Positions 17,822 through 30,300 of a stretch of 64,000 nucleotides of DNA are shown piece after piece. The notes below the pieces were generated by a model, which was not told the origin of the DNA, did not search any database, and saw only the letters and a list, made by a program, of their open reading frames with translations. Source of the stretch: Mycolicibacterium komanii (lineage in GTDB: Bacteria > Actinomycetota > Actinomycetes > Mycobacteriales > Mycobacteriaceae). The stretch spans positions 86,021 through 150,020 of the forward strand of contig NZ_CVTA01000004.1 in the NCBI RefSeq assembly GCF_001050035.1, read 5' to 3'. The translations under genes and the position numbers were made by a program. The first letter of the stretch is position 1. Each line of letters begins with the position of its first letter.

Positions 17822-18640
17822 TTGACCGGCGACCGACCGGAACTGAAAACCCTCTACCTTGACCTGCTGCGCAGGAACCTCACCAGATACGGGATGCACG
17901 AGCGCATGCCCACCGGTTGGTCGCTTCGACGACGTCTCTATCTGCGGGTCATAAACACAGTGCAACCGATCGCGTTGGGGACCAGCCCATTCGGGCAACG
18001 TAAGCGCGAGTTGGGTGTGGACTGGCCGCTCAATGCGGAAACGATGATCGGAACGCAACGGCTGGCCAGCCTTCAGCAATGTGTTGAAACCGTGTTGGAG
18101 GAAGAAGTCCCGGGCGATCTGATCGAATGCGGGGTCTGGCGCGGAGGCGCATGCATCCTGATGCGTGGCGTCTTGGCCGCGTACGGGGACGAGCGCCGTA
18201 ACGTTTGGCTCGCAGACTCGTTTGAAGGGGTCCCTCGACCGGACGTCGAAAATTACAGCGCAGATAAAGGGATAATGATGAGGTTCGACCTTTCTGCGCC
18301 CGTATTGGCGGTCTCGCAAGAGGAAGTCATGGCCAATTTTGAACGTTATGGGCTGCTAGATGACCAGGTGCGCTTTCTGCCTGGTTGGTTCAAGGACACG
18401 CTTCCCACCGCGCCGATCGATCAACTCGCGGTGTTGCGAATCGACGGCGACCTCTACGAATCAACTATCCAGGCGCTCGACGCGTTGTACCCCAAACTGG
18501 CTCCTGGCGGCTTTTGCATCATCGACGACTATCTGATCAAGGCGTGTCGCAAAGCCGTCACGGATTACCGTCGCGAACACGGCATCTTCGCGGAGATCGT
18601 GGACATTGACGGCAGCGGTGTGTTCTGGCGCAAGCCATAA
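17822..18640 (+). CDS. TylF/MycF-family sugar O-methyltransferase
   Basis: 272-aa macrocin-O-methyltransferase family protein. The SAM site is DLIECGVWRGGACILM at about residues 100-115. The metal-binding strand is LRIDGDLYES at about 202-211 and IIDDYL at about 230-235. These are the standard TylF/NovP/MycF signatures, so metal-dependent O-methylation of a deoxysugar hydroxyl is likely. The start is a TTG at 17822 with a purine-rich GATAGGGG upstream; the next Met lies well inside the protein. A 281-base gap separates it from the plus-strand glycosyltransferase copy C. Confidence 0.85.
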   Translation: MTGDRPELKTLYLDLLRRNLTRYGMHERMPTGWSLRRRLYLRVINTVQPIALGTSPFGQRKRELGVDWPLNAETMIGTQRLASLQQCVETVLEEEVPGDLIECGVWRGGACILMRGVLAAYGDERRNVWLADSFEGVPRPDVENYSADKGIMMRFDLSAPVLAVSQEEVMANFERYGLLDDQVRFLPGWFKDTLPTAPIDQLAVLRIDGDLYESTIQALDALYPKLAPGGFCIIDDYLIKACRKAVTDYRREHGIFAEIVDIDGSGVFWRKP

Positions 18641-18921
18641 GATCGTTCCCAGCGGCCTGGAGTGGCGCCGCCCTCAGATTGCAGACTTGACGCCAAACGG
18701 CATCAGGGCGAAGGGCGAGCATGCGTCCGCTGCTGTCCAATCAACACCCGGTATGCGTACTTACTAGCTAGCTGTTGGCCACGGAGGCATCATCGACTAG
18801 CGCATCAATGTCGCACAAGGAGATCGCGGTAGAACTGACTTCTGGCGCGGAGCGGGTTCGACAGGGTCCGGAGACGCATCGGCCGCCTCGGTGCTCGCCG
18901 TGAGAAAGGGCAGTGACTTCG

Positions 18922-20184
18922 ATGAAGTTCGTGTTGGCAAGCTATGGGAGCCGTGGCGACGTCGAGCCCAGTGCTGCCGTTGGTTGCGAGTTGCTGCGCC
19001 GAGGGCACGAGGTGGTCATGGCCGTTCCGCCCGACCTGGTTGCCTTTGTCGAGCAGGTCGGGTTGACTGCGGTCGCCATCGGCCGCGAGACCGGTGCCTG
19101 GCTGGACGTCCACCACGACTTTTGGACACGATTCTTCCGCAGCGCCTGGAAGGTTCATAGCCTGCGGAGGTCGTGGCGCGAACTGTGGGATCCGGTCGCT
19201 GAGATATGGCAGGACATCAGCGCGACGCTGACGGTGTTAGCGGACGGGGCTGACGTTTTGATCACCGGACTGGTCTTCGAAGAGCCGGTCGCCAACGTTG
19301 CTGAGTATCACCAGATTCCATTGGCCACATTGCACTACTTCCCCACGAGGGCGAACGGTCACCTCGTGCCGGCGATCCCAGCGCCGCTGACACGTGCCGC
19401 GATGACAGCTTACGAGTGGCTTGGTTGGCGCTGGACGAAAGAATTCGATGACGCGCAGCGGCGCGAGCTAGGGCTATCGCAGGCAACCCGTCCCTCAGCA
19501 CGCCGGATAGCGGAGCGTGGGTCCTTGGAGATCCAAGCTTACGACGAAGCGTGCTTTCCCGGGTTGGCCGAGGAATGGATCAAATGGGACGGCCAGCGAC
19601 CATTTGTTGGCACGCTGACGATGGAGTTGGCGACAGAATCCGATGAGGAGGTCGCGGCGTGGATAGCCGCAGGAAAACCGCCGATCTATTTCGGCTTCGG
19701 GAGCATACCGGTGCAGTCTCCCGCCGATACGCTTGCGATGATCGCCGGAGCATGCGAGCAGCTGGGAGAGCGAGCCTTGGTTGGCGCCGGGTGGAGCGAC
19801 TTTGGCGCGATTGAGCACGCTGACCATGTCAAGGTCGTGAACACAGTGAACTTCTCCACGATCTTCCCGAAGTGCCGGGCGGTCGTCCATCATGGTGCTG
19901 CGGGGACCACGGCAGCAGGTCTGCGGGCGGGAATTCCAACACTCGTTCTCTGGACATGGCCGGACCAGTCGCTCTGGGGTGGGCGGATCAGTCGGTTGAA
20001 GGTGGGGGTCGCTCGACGATTCTCGGCGACCAACCTGACTTCGCTTGTTTCAGACCTACGTCGGATTCTTGAGCCGCAATATGCTAGTCGTGCTCGGGAG
20101 CTTGCTCGGCAAATGACGAAGCCAACCGAAAGCATCACGGCCGCAGCTGATTTGGTGGAAAAATTCGCCCGTCAACCGAGTTGA
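18922..20184 (+). CDS. GT1-family glycosyltransferase, copy C
   Basis: 420-aa GT1 glycosyltransferase, paralogous to copies A and B. It opens with MKFVLASYGSRGDVEPSAAVG and has the donor-site block HHGAAGTTAAGLRAG followed by WTWPDQSLWG. Note HHGAAG where the others have HHGG: the second glycine is alanine, which may tune donor binding. The ATG at 18922 matches the family start; a GTG nine bases earlier is also possible and sits closer to the GAAAGGG ribosome site. It lies upstream of the degenerate mbtH and the giant NRPS. The same order (glycosyltransferase, mbtH remnant, NRPS) recurs at 60.7-64 kb. Confidence 0.87.
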   Translation: MKFVLASYGSRGDVEPSAAVGCELLRRGHEVVMAVPPDLVAFVEQVGLTAVAIGRETGAWLDVHHDFWTRFFRSAWKVHSLRRSWRELWDPVAEIWQDISATLTVLADGADVLITGLVFEEPVANVAEYHQIPLATLHYFPTRANGHLVPAIPAPLTRAAMTAYEWLGWRWTKEFDDAQRRELGLSQATRPSARRIAERGSLEIQAYDEACFPGLAEEWIKWDGQRPFVGTLTMELATESDEEVAAWIAAGKPPIYFGFGSIPVQSPADTLAMIAGACEQLGERALVGAGWSDFGAIEHADHVKVVNTVNFSTIFPKCRAVVHHGAAGTTAAGLRAGIPTLVLWTWPDQSLWGGRISRLKVGVARRFSATNLTSLVSDLRRILEPQYASRARELARQMTKPTESITAAADLVEKFARQPS

Positions 20185-21112
20185 TCGTCACCGTAGCATC
20201 TCAGCGACCGTCGGGCATCGGCGCTTCGAGAGCATGCAGGGCCGCAGATGACGCGTTCTCTGCAGCTGTTTTCCGCCTGATTTGTCTTGATGGCGAGCAG
20301 CGCCTTATTCGAAGCCCGGATTATGTCTTCCGGGTATAGAAAATGCGAAGGATGGAACCGCATTCAACGTCGGTATGGCCGGCAACGGCGTGATGAAAAA
20401 GCTAATTACTTTTGCGTGCTGCAGTGCAACTGTTGTTATCAAAGTGAGTTTTAGATCACATGGAGGTGCGGCCGGCCGGACAATGCCCCCATTTCGACAT
20501 CCGTCTGCCTGCGGGCCGCTCCCGTGGCCGACTCGCGCCGAGAAGGTGTCCAGGTCGGTTACTTCACACCCTTGCCGCCAAACCCGGCGGCGATCGCCCC
20601 ATCTCGACGTACGCCTATAGGCGTGGGCGTTTCGCAAGTTTCGCGCGCTAGCACTGCGGCCCACCGCTAACTGCAGCGGCGGCGGCGGCGACGGGCCGAA
20701 GCAGCGCCGTGCGAGCCGGAACGCGCTCGCCAGCGAACTTGATCGTGGTCCGTCGCTATTAACGATCTTGATTACAATGAAGACCCCTTTTGGCTTCGAT
20801 TTGGGCTTGGGTAGCCGCCTTCAGTGTTCGCTCGGCAAATCTCACCCGCGCGGTGTGACCGGCCCGGATGCGACCTCACTCTCGCGCCGCGGGGCATCGC
20901 GCAATGGGGGACGTGGACGCATCGGCGCAGCGTACTGGGGTCGGGGACGGGGAGCCCGCGGTTCGCACGCCGCACTGTGGTCTGCTAAGCTCACTGATGG
21001 CGCTGTGACGGTGAGCACAGCGGGAAATTTGCCAGAACGCGAAGCAGGTCCTTTCGCACCGGAGTATGGTTTGGCGGGTTCCACCCATGTCAATTAGATT
21101 GTCTGGAGAACC
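20185..21112 (+). other. 928-base non-coding region upstream of the NRPS unit
   Basis: No conserved coding sequence seen. It contains a 6-bp inverted repeat CCCGGA/TCCGGG at 20315-20334, a possible terminator for copy C, an AT-richer stretch at 20380-20460, and a short GCG run at 20676-20690. The promoter of the mbtH-like/NRPS unit must lie here, but I cannot point to a convincing box. Confidence 0.4.
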
Positions 21113-21328
21113 GTGAGCATCGATCCGTTCGTGGACGACACCGGAAGCTCCATCGCCTTGACCAAGGACGGTGAGCAACGCCGCTGGAGGCCGCTGTCGC
21201 CGACCTTTCAGGTGGCTGGCCGGTGGTTTACGGGGGCGCTGCCTGTGCAACTTGAAACATTGTGCAGAACGGAACCGATAGCCCGGCGGGACACACTTCC
21301 CAGCGGACTCGGCAGTTCGGGGTTCTGA
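21113..21328 (+). CDS. Degenerate MbtH-like protein
   Basis: 71 aa, the normal length of MbtH proteins, which are chaperone-like partners of NRPS adenylation domains. The first half fits well: MSIDPFVDDTGSSIAL, then DGEQRRWRPLSPTF and GRWFTG correspond to the NPFDDDNG, DExQxSLWPxF and GWxxVxG blocks. The last third has lost the hallmark WTDLRPxSL; the DNA there still looks like a shifted remnant of it, around 21285-21312. Two of the usual three tryptophans remain. A GGAGA ribosome site precedes the GTG, and the stop is 22 bases before the NRPS ATG. It is either a strongly diverged MbtH or a recent pseudogene. Confidence 0.6.
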   Translation: MSIDPFVDDTGSSIALTKDGEQRRWRPLSPTFQVAGRWFTGALPVQLETLCRTEPIARRDTLPSGLGSSGF

Positions 21329-21350
21329 TCAGTAACGGTGGGGAAAGCTA

Positions 21351-24300
21351 ATGCAAACTGAGGACCAATTGCTACCGCTCACGCGGGGGCAGCTAGACAT
21401 CTGGCTAGCGGAAGAAATTGGTCGCTTCGGCGCGAAGTGGCAGCTCGGCATTCTCGTGCGGATCGAGGGTTCGATAGATCCCGGACTGCTTAAGCGGGCT
21501 ATCCACCATGTGGTGACCGAGGCCGAGCCTCTGCGGGCAACCTTCGTGCGGGTCGGAGAGCAAGTCTTTCAGAAGGTTGTCGATTACTCGGATATCGATT
21601 TACCTTATTTCAATCTGGTCGGTGCAGAAAATCCCGCCGATGCACTCGATGAATCGATCTCATCGATTCAAAGAGCGATGATGCCGCTCGACGGTCCGCT
21701 TTTCAAGTTCGCACTATTGCAGACAAAGGGCGACGAGTTTTATCTGTTCGTCTGCTGTCATCATATAGTGATTGACGGTCTTGGCCTTGCTCTCGTTTGT
21801 CATCGCATTGCCGACGTCTATTCTTCAATCGCTTCCGGCGTCCCCATCTCCCCGTCCTTTTTCGGTTCTCTGCGGGACCTGCTCGAATGCGAATCGGATT
21901 ACGAAACGTCCGAGGAGTACGCCCGAGACCATTCTTATTGGGCCGCGGCCCTTCCCGAAGAAGGCGATGTAAGTCATCGGTCCGCCCTGTCCCTTGACGA
22001 GAACGATCAAAGTGAGGTCGTGGCGCCGGTCCGGTTGGATTCATCCGTCGCCGACAACATCGATTTACTGTCGAACACGTTGGGTATCCGTCGGTCTTCT
22101 GTGATGACCGCCGCCTGCGCATTGCTCGTCCACGGTTTCGACCCCAACAGCTCCGAGATAGTTGTCGATTTCCCGGTGAGCAGGCGTGTGCGCCCGGAAT
22201 CCAAGACGGTGCCGGGAATGCTCTCCGGTATCTTGCCGCTTGTCTTCAGCGCTACCGCGCAATCCACCACTGCCGAATTCTGTGCACAAGTCGACCTGCG
22301 CATGCGAGAAGCGCTGGAGCATCAGCGTTTCCCGGTGCATAACCTCCGGAAGAATGTGGGGGTCCACAGCCCGGGCAACGCGGCAAGTCGTGTGGTGGTG
22401 AACATCATTCCCGCGACCCATCTTGGACATTTCGCCGGCGCTCCCGGATCGGGCACTCTTACCCATGCGGGCCTCGTGGATCAGTTCGGGTTGATCTTCC
22501 TCAAGGATGGCGAAGAGCTCTTCCTGAGCACTCAGGGGACCGGGCACCCGTTTGCCGCTCACCGCGTCTCGGATCTGGCGAAGCGATTCCAAGACGTGCT
22601 GGCGGCGATGGCTGCTGATCCGAGCCGACCATTGTCTGCGATCGACATCTTGGGAGCCGAGTGGGCACAACTCGAGGATCTGGGCAATCGCGCGGTGTTG
22701 GGTCAGCCTGCTCCGTCCGGTTCCTCCATCCCGGAGTTGTTCGCCGAGCAGGTGGCGCAATCTCCGGGCGCCGTCGCGTTGACATGTGGTGATCGCTCCT
22801 GGACGTACCGCGAGCTCGACGAGTCCGCGAATCGGTTGGCAAAATTGCTGGTCAGCCGAGGGGCAGGCCCGGGACGCTATGTCGCACTTTTGTTCCCTCG
22901 GTCGGCCGAGGCGATCGTGTCGATTCTGGCAGTGCTCAAAGCGGGGGCAGCATATCTGCCGATAGACCCAGCCCACCCGGACTCGCGGGTTGGGTTCATG
23001 CTTGAAGACGCCGCGCCGGTGGCCGCAGTGACCACTGCAGCCTTGCGGTCGCGGCTTGAGGGGCACGGTTTGGTCATCATCGATGTCGATGATGATCGCC
23101 TTGCGGATTTCCCGGCGACGGGTCTTCCCTCGCCCGCGCCCGACGATATTGCGTACCTGACTTACACCTCGGGGACGACTGGTGTGCCGAAGGCCGTAGT
23201 GGTCACTCACCGCAACGTCACTCAATTGGTGAAGCCGTTGCACCACAGCCTGCCGGATGGAGCGGGTCAGGTCTGGTCGCAGTGGCATTCGCTGGTCTTC
23301 GATGTTTCGGTATGGGAGATCTGGGGTGCTTTGCTGCACGGTGGGCGGCTGGTGGTGGTACCCGAGAAGATTGCGGTCACACCAGACGAGTTTCAGGCTC
23401 TGCTGGTCGCTGAGAAGGTGAACGTCCTGTGCCAGACGCCTTCTGCGGCCGGAATGCTTTCGCCGGAGCGGTTGGGTTCGGCGGCGTTGGTGGTTGCCGG
23501 GGAGGCGTGTCCACCGGATCTGGTGGATCGGTGGGCGCCGGGGCGGGTGATGCTGAACGCCTACGGCCCAACCGAGGCAACCGTTTATGCGGCGATCAGC
23601 GCGCCCCTGGCGCCCGCGGGGGGTGCTCCGATCGGTTCGCCGGTGGCCGGTGCGGCGTTGTTCGTTCTTGATGGGTGGTTGCGTCCGGTGCCGGTGGGTG
23701 TGGTCGGCGAGTTGTATATAGCCGGTTCGGGTCTGGCTTCTGGATATTGGCAACGGGCGGGGTTGACCGGGTCGCGGTTTGTGGCGTGTCCGTTCGGTGG
23801 TCTGGGTTCGCGGATGTATCGCACTGGGGATTTGGTGCGTTGGGGTGCTGATGGGCAGTTGCAGTATTTGGGGCGGGCCGATGAGCAGGTCAAGATCCGC
23901 GGGTATCGCATCGAACTCGGTGAGGTGCAAGCAGCACTAGCCGGTTGCGATGGAGTCGAGCAGGCCGTCGTGATTGCGCGTGAGGATCGTCCGGGTGATA
24001 AGCGGTTGGTGGGTTATATCACCGGAACCGCGGATCCGGGTGTGGTGCGTGCGGTGTTGGGGCATCGGTTGCCGGGTTATATGGTGCCGGCGGCGGTGGT
24101 GGTGCTTGATGCGTTGCCGTTGACGGTCAATAACAAGCTCGATGTGCGGGCGTTGCCGGCTCCGGCGTACAGCGATGTGCATAGTTATCGGGCGCCGTCG
24201 AGTGTGGTCGAGGAGATCTTGGCCGGGATTTACGCCGAGGTGCTCGGGGTGGAGCGGGTCGGGGTTGATGATTCGTTCTTCGAGTTGGGTGGGGATTCGC

Positions 24301-27300
24301 TGTCGGCGATGCGGTTGGTGGCGGCGATCAACAGCGGGCTCGATGCTGGTGTTGGTGTGCGCGCGGTGTTCGAGGCGCCGACGGTGGCTGAGTTGGCGCT
24401 TTGTGTTGGGGTGGATGGAGTTCGGCGGGCGCCGGTCGTTCCGGTTGAGCGCCCGGCGGTGGTGCCGTTGTCGTTTGCCCAGCAGCGGTTGTGGTTCATC
24501 GAGCAGTTGCAGGGCCCCTCCCCGATGTACAACATCGCGACCGCGTTGCATTTAGATGGCGTACTCGATGTGGAGGCGTTGGGGCTGGCGTTGGGCGATG
24601 TGGTGGTTCGCCATGAGAGTTTGCGGACTGTGTTTGCGGCCCCGGATGGGGTGCCTCAGCAGGTGATTGTGTCGGTCGCGCCTGGTGATTTCGGCTGCGA
24701 TGTTGTTGATGCCAGTGGTTGGTCGGCGGGTCGGCTGCGTGAGGCTATCGATGAGGTGGCGTGGCGTCCGTTTGATGTGGCGGATGAGATCCCGTTGCGG
24801 GCCAGGGTTTTCCGGGTTCGTGATGATGAGCATGTTTTGGTGGCGGTGGTGCATCATATTGCCGCTGATGGTTGGTCGATCACGCCGTTGGTGCGTGATT
24901 TGGGGGTTGCTTACGCCAATCGGTGTGCCGGGCGGGTGCCTGATTGGGCTCCGTTGCCGGTGCAGTATGTCGATTACACGCTGTGGCAGCGTGAACAATT
25001 GGGTGATCTCGACGATCCGGACAGTCCGATTGCGGCGCAGGTGCGGTATTGGGAACAGGCGTTGGCGGGGATGCCTGAGCGGCTTGATTTACCGACTGAT
25101 CGGCCGTATCCGGCGGTAGCCGATCATCGTGGTGCTCGGGTGGCGGTGGCTTGGCCGGCGCAGTTGCATGAGCAGGTTGTGCGGGTGGCTCGTGAGCACA
25201 ACGCGACCAGTTTCATGGTGGTTCAGGCTGCTCTTGCGGTGTTGTTGTCCAAGATCAGCGCCAGTTCTGATGTGGCGGTTGGTTTCCCGGTCGCTGGTCG
25301 GCGTGATCCGGCTTTGGATGAGTTGGTGGGTTTTTTCGTCAACACGCTGGTGCTGCGTGTTGATGTGGCCGAAAATCCCAGTGTCGCTGAGTTGTTGGCT
25401 CAGGTGCGGGCACGCAGTTTGGCGGCCTATGAGCATCAGGATGTGCCTTTCGAGGTTCTTGTCGAGCGGCTTAATCCGACTCGTAGCTTGACTCATTCGC
25501 CGTTGGTTCAGGTGATGCTGGGTTGGCAGAACTGGCAGGGCGGCGAGTCGGTCGGGCTGGGTTTGGGTGATGTGCAGGTCACGCCGGAATCGGTGAATAC
25601 GCGTACTGCGCGGATGGATCTGACGTTCGGGTTGGCTGAGCGTTGGGATGAGGCCGGTGCGCCTGCGGGGATCGGTGGGGAGGTGGAGTTCCGCACCGAT
25701 GTGTTCGACGCCGCCAGTATTGAGGCGCTCGTCGAGCGGTTGCAGCGTGTGTTGTCGGTGATGATCGCCGATCCGGCTCAGCGGTTGTCGGCGGTCGATG
25801 TTGCCGATACCGATGAGCATGTCCAGCTGTTCGGGTGGGGTAATCAGGCGGGGTTGAGTGAGCCGTCTGCGGCGTTGATGTCGATTCCGGCGATGTTTGG
25901 TGTGCAGGTGGCGCGATCGCCGGAGGCGGTGGCGCTGTCGTGTGAGGGCCGCTCGTTGACCTATGGCGAGTTGGATGTGGCGTCGTCTGGTTTGGCGCAG
26001 GTGTTGGCCGCTGCCGGTGTGGCCGCCGGTGATCGGGTGGGATTGTTGTTGCCGCGCTCGGTTGATGCGGTGGTGGCGATGCTGGCGGTGCTCAAGTGTG
26101 CGGCGGTATATGTGCCGCTGGATCCGGCTCATCCCGAGGCGCGCACCGAATTTGTGCTCGGTGATGCTGGGCCGGCGGCGGTGGTGACGACGGCGGGTCT
26201 GCGCGCACGTGTTGATGGGCTCGGTGTGCGGGTTGTCGATATCGACGAGGTGGCGCTCGATTCGCTGCCCGCTGGGGATGCCGGCATGGCAGCGCCCTCG
26301 CTCGATGATGAGGCTTACGTGATTTACACCTCGGGCACGACAGGTGTGCCCAAGGGGGTGGCCGTAGCGCACCGCAACGTGGCGCAATTGTTGAACACCC
26401 TGGATGCCGATTTGGAGTTGGCGGGTCAGGTGTGGACGCAGTGTCATTCGTTGGCGTTCGATTTCTCGGTGTGGGAGATCTGGGGGGCGCTGCTGCATGG
26501 CGGGCGGTTGGTGATTGTGCCCGACGCGGTGGTGCGTTCTCCTGAGGAACTTCATGCGTTGTTGGTGACCGAGCAGGTCGGGGTGTTGAGTCAGACCCCG
26601 TCGGCGTTTTATGCATTGCAGACCGCTGATGCGCTGCAGCCGGAGTTGGGTCAGCAGCTGAAGTTGCAGACGGTGGTCTTCGGTGGGGAAGCCTTGGAGC
26701 CGCATCGTCTTCGTCCGTGGTTGCACAACCATCCCGGTTCACCGCGGTTGATCAACATGTACGGGATCACCGAGACGACGGTGCACGCGTCGTTTAGGGA
26801 GATCGTCGAGGCCGACATCGACAGCACGGTCAGCCCGATCGGGGTGCCGTTGGCGCATCTGGGCTTTTTCGTCCTCGATGGGTGGTTGCGTCCGGTGCCG
26901 GTCGGTGTGGTCGGTGAGTTGTATGTCGCCGGTGGCGGGCTCAGCCACGGATACACCGGGCGTGCGGGGTTGAGTGCGACGCGGTTTGTGGCTTGTCCGT
27001 TCGCCGGTGCCGGAGCGCGGATGTATCGCACCGGGGATCTGGTGCGCTGGGGCGCTGATGGACAGTTGCAGTATGTGGGCCGCATCGACGAGCAGGTCAA
27101 GATCCGCGGATACCGCATCGAGCTCGGTGAGGTCCAAGCAGCCCTGGCCGCTCTTGATGGGGTCACCCAAGCCGTCGTGATCGCCCGCGAGGACCAGCCA
27201 GGAGACAAGCGGCTGGTCGGCTACGTCACCGGCACCGTGGATCCAGCCCAGGCCCGCACCGCGCTGGCCGAACGGCTGCCCACCTATATGGTGCCGGCCG

Positions 27301-30300
27301 CGGTAGTGGTCCTCGAAGCCCTGCCATTGACAGTCAACGGCAAACTCGACACCCGCGCCCTGCCCGCACCTGAATACCAAAACACCGACCGCTACCGCGC
27401 CCCGGCCAACGCCGTCGAAGAGATCCTGGCCGGCATCTATGCCCAAGTACTCGGCATAGAACGCGTCGGCGTCGACGAATCCTTCTTCGAACTCGGCGGA
27501 GACTCGCTCTCCGCGATGCGCTTGGTTGCCACCGTCAACAGCGGGCTGGATGCGGGCCTTGGCGTGCGCGATGTGTTCGAGGCACCCACTGTTGCTCGGC
27601 TTGCGCCCCGCATCGGTACGAATGGGAACCGGCACGCACCGATAGTTCGCGTGGAGCGTCCGCCGGTGATTCCGCTTTCTTATGCGCAGAATCGGCTCTG
27701 GTTCATCGACCAGCTGCAAGGTCCCTCGCCGATGTACAACATGGCGACCGCACTGCGACTTAACGGAAGCATCAACACCGAGGCATTAGCCAATGCGCTT
27801 GCCGACGTGGTCGATCGCCATGAGAGCCTACGCACACGGTTCCACGCGTCGGACGGGCTGCCTCAGCAGTTGATCGTCCCCAGCGAAGAGGCCGATTTCG
27901 GGTGGCGGATCGTCGACGCCAGTGATTGGTCGGCCGCTCGGCTCGGCGAGGTCATCGATGAGGTGGCGCGGCACCCGTTCGACCTGGCGACCGAGATTCC
28001 CATTCGAGCAGGACTTCTGCGCATCACTGACGATGAGCATGTACTGGTGGCGGTGGTGCATCACGTCGCCGCCGACGGTTGGTCGGTCGCGCCGTTGGTT
28101 CGCGATCTGGGTACGGCCTATGCGAGTAGGTGCAAGGGACACGCTCCGAACTGGGCGGAGCTACCCGTGCAGTACGCCGATTACACGCTGTGGCAACGCG
28201 ACCAACTAGGCGATCTCGACGACCCGCATAGCGCGATCGCGGCGCAGGTCGGCTACTGGGAGCAGACTTTGGCGGGGATGCCTGAACGCATCGAGCTGCC
28301 GACCGATCGGGCTTATCCGATGGTGGCCGATCAGCGTGGTGCGCACGTGGCGGTGAACTGGTCGGCCGAGGTCCAGCAGGGGATTTCTCGGGTCGCTCGC
28401 GAACACAACGCGACCAGTTTCATGGTCATGCAAGCGGCGCTGGCAGTGCTCTTGTCGCGAATGAGCGGCAGTACCGATGTGGGCGTAGGGTTCCCGGTCG
28501 CCGGGCGCAATGATCCCGCCCTCGATGATTTGGTCGGCTTCTTCGTGAACACGCTGGTGCTGCGCGTGGAACTGGTCGGTGATCCGACCGTGGCCGAAGT
28601 GCTGCAGCAGGTACGGACACGCAGTCTGGCTGCCTACGATCATCAGGATGTGCCCTTCGAGGTGCTGGTGGAGCGGCTGAACCCGACACGTGGCCTCGCT
28701 CATCACCCGTTGATCCAGGTCATGTTGGCCTGGCAGAACAACCAGGCTGCGGAGGTCGCCCTCGGTGATCTCCAGGCCGTGCCGATGCCGGTCGATACTC
28801 ACACTGCGCGAATGGATTTGGCATTCAATCTGGCTGAGCGGTGGAGCGAGGACGGGTCACCGGCAGGGATCAGCGGAGAGGTGCAATTCCGCACCGATGT
28901 ATTCGATACCGTCTCCATCGAGGCGCTGGTCGAGCGGTTCCAGCGGGTGCTGGTGGCCATGACCGCCGGTCCGACTCGTCGGCTTTCGTCCATAGCAGTG
29001 TTGAGTGCGACTGAGCTCGACTACCTCTACGGGTGGGGTAATCGAGTGGCGTTGAGTGAATCGGTCAGCACGCCGTTGTCGGTGCCGGCACTGTTCGCGC
29101 AACAGGTGACTCGGACACCTGGTAGGGCGGCGCTGACGTCATCTGGCCGTTCACTGACCTACCGCGAGTTGGATGCGGTCTCGGATCGGTTGGCGCGGTT
29201 GCTGGTCGCGCATGGGATCGGCCCGGGTCATTCCGTGGGTCTGTTACTGCAACGTTCAGCCGAAGCTGTGGTAGCAATGCTGGGGGTCCTCAAGGCCGGG
29301 GCATCCTACGTACCGATCGATGCGAAAGTGCCAGGGGCACGGCTCGAATTCGTGTTGGATGATGCCGCACCGGCGGCAATGATCACCACGGGAGCCTTAC
29401 GGTCGCGGCTGGACGGCTATGACGGGCTGGTCGTCGACGTCGATGATGTCGGCGACGTTGGTAGCGATACCGCGCTGGATGCAGCAATGCCGGTGCCTGC
29501 GCCGGATGACATCGCCTACATCATCTATACGTCGGGCACGACCGGTGTGCCGAAGGGCGTAGCAATCACACATCGCAATGTGACGCAGTTGTTGGTCAGC
29601 CTGGATGCCGGGTTACCGGTGTCGGGAGTATGGCCGCTCTGTCACTCGCTGGCTTTCGATGTTTCGGTGTGGGAAATCTTCGGGGCGTTGTTGCGCGGTG
29701 GGCGGCTGGTGGTGGTGCCAGAAGATATCTCTGCCTCGCCGGAGGACTTCCAGAACGTGTTGGTCGGCGAAGAGGTCAGCGTGCTGACTCAGACGCCCTC
29801 CGCCGTCAGGATGCTTTCGCCGGAGCGGTTGGGTTCGGCGGCGTTGGTGATGGCAGGGGAGGCGTGTCCGCCGGAGGTGGTGGATCGGTGGGCGCCGGGG
29901 CGGGTGATGCTGAACGCCTACGGCCCAACCGAAACGACTATGTGTGTTGCAATCAGCGCACCGCTGAGGCCGGGCTCGGGCGCGGTGCCGATCGGTTCGC
30001 CGGTGGCCGGTGCGGCGTTGTTCGTTCTTGATGGGTGGTTGCGTCCGGTGCCGGCGGGTGTGGTCGGCGAGTTGTATATAGCCGGCGCCGGTGTGGGAGT
30101 GGGCTATGTCGGCCGCGCGGGGTTGACCGGGTCGCGGTTTGTGGCGTGTCCGTTCGGTGGTGTGGGTTCGCGGATGTATCGCACTGGGGATTTGGTGCGT
30201 TGGGGTGCTGATGGGCAGTTGCAGTATTTGGGGCGTGCCGATGAGCAGGTCAAGATCCGCGGGTATCGCATCGAACTCGGCGAAGTCCAGGCGGCATTGG

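Noticed and set aside
20676..20690. GCG triplet run as a possible microsatellite or phase-variable element
   Set aside because: Only about five units, imperfectly placed and outside any gene.
22065..23930. Long antisense open frame (621 codons) opposite the NRPS
   Set aside because: Arg/His/Pro-rich shadow of GC-biased coding sequence; no motifs, and it overlaps highly conserved C and A domains.
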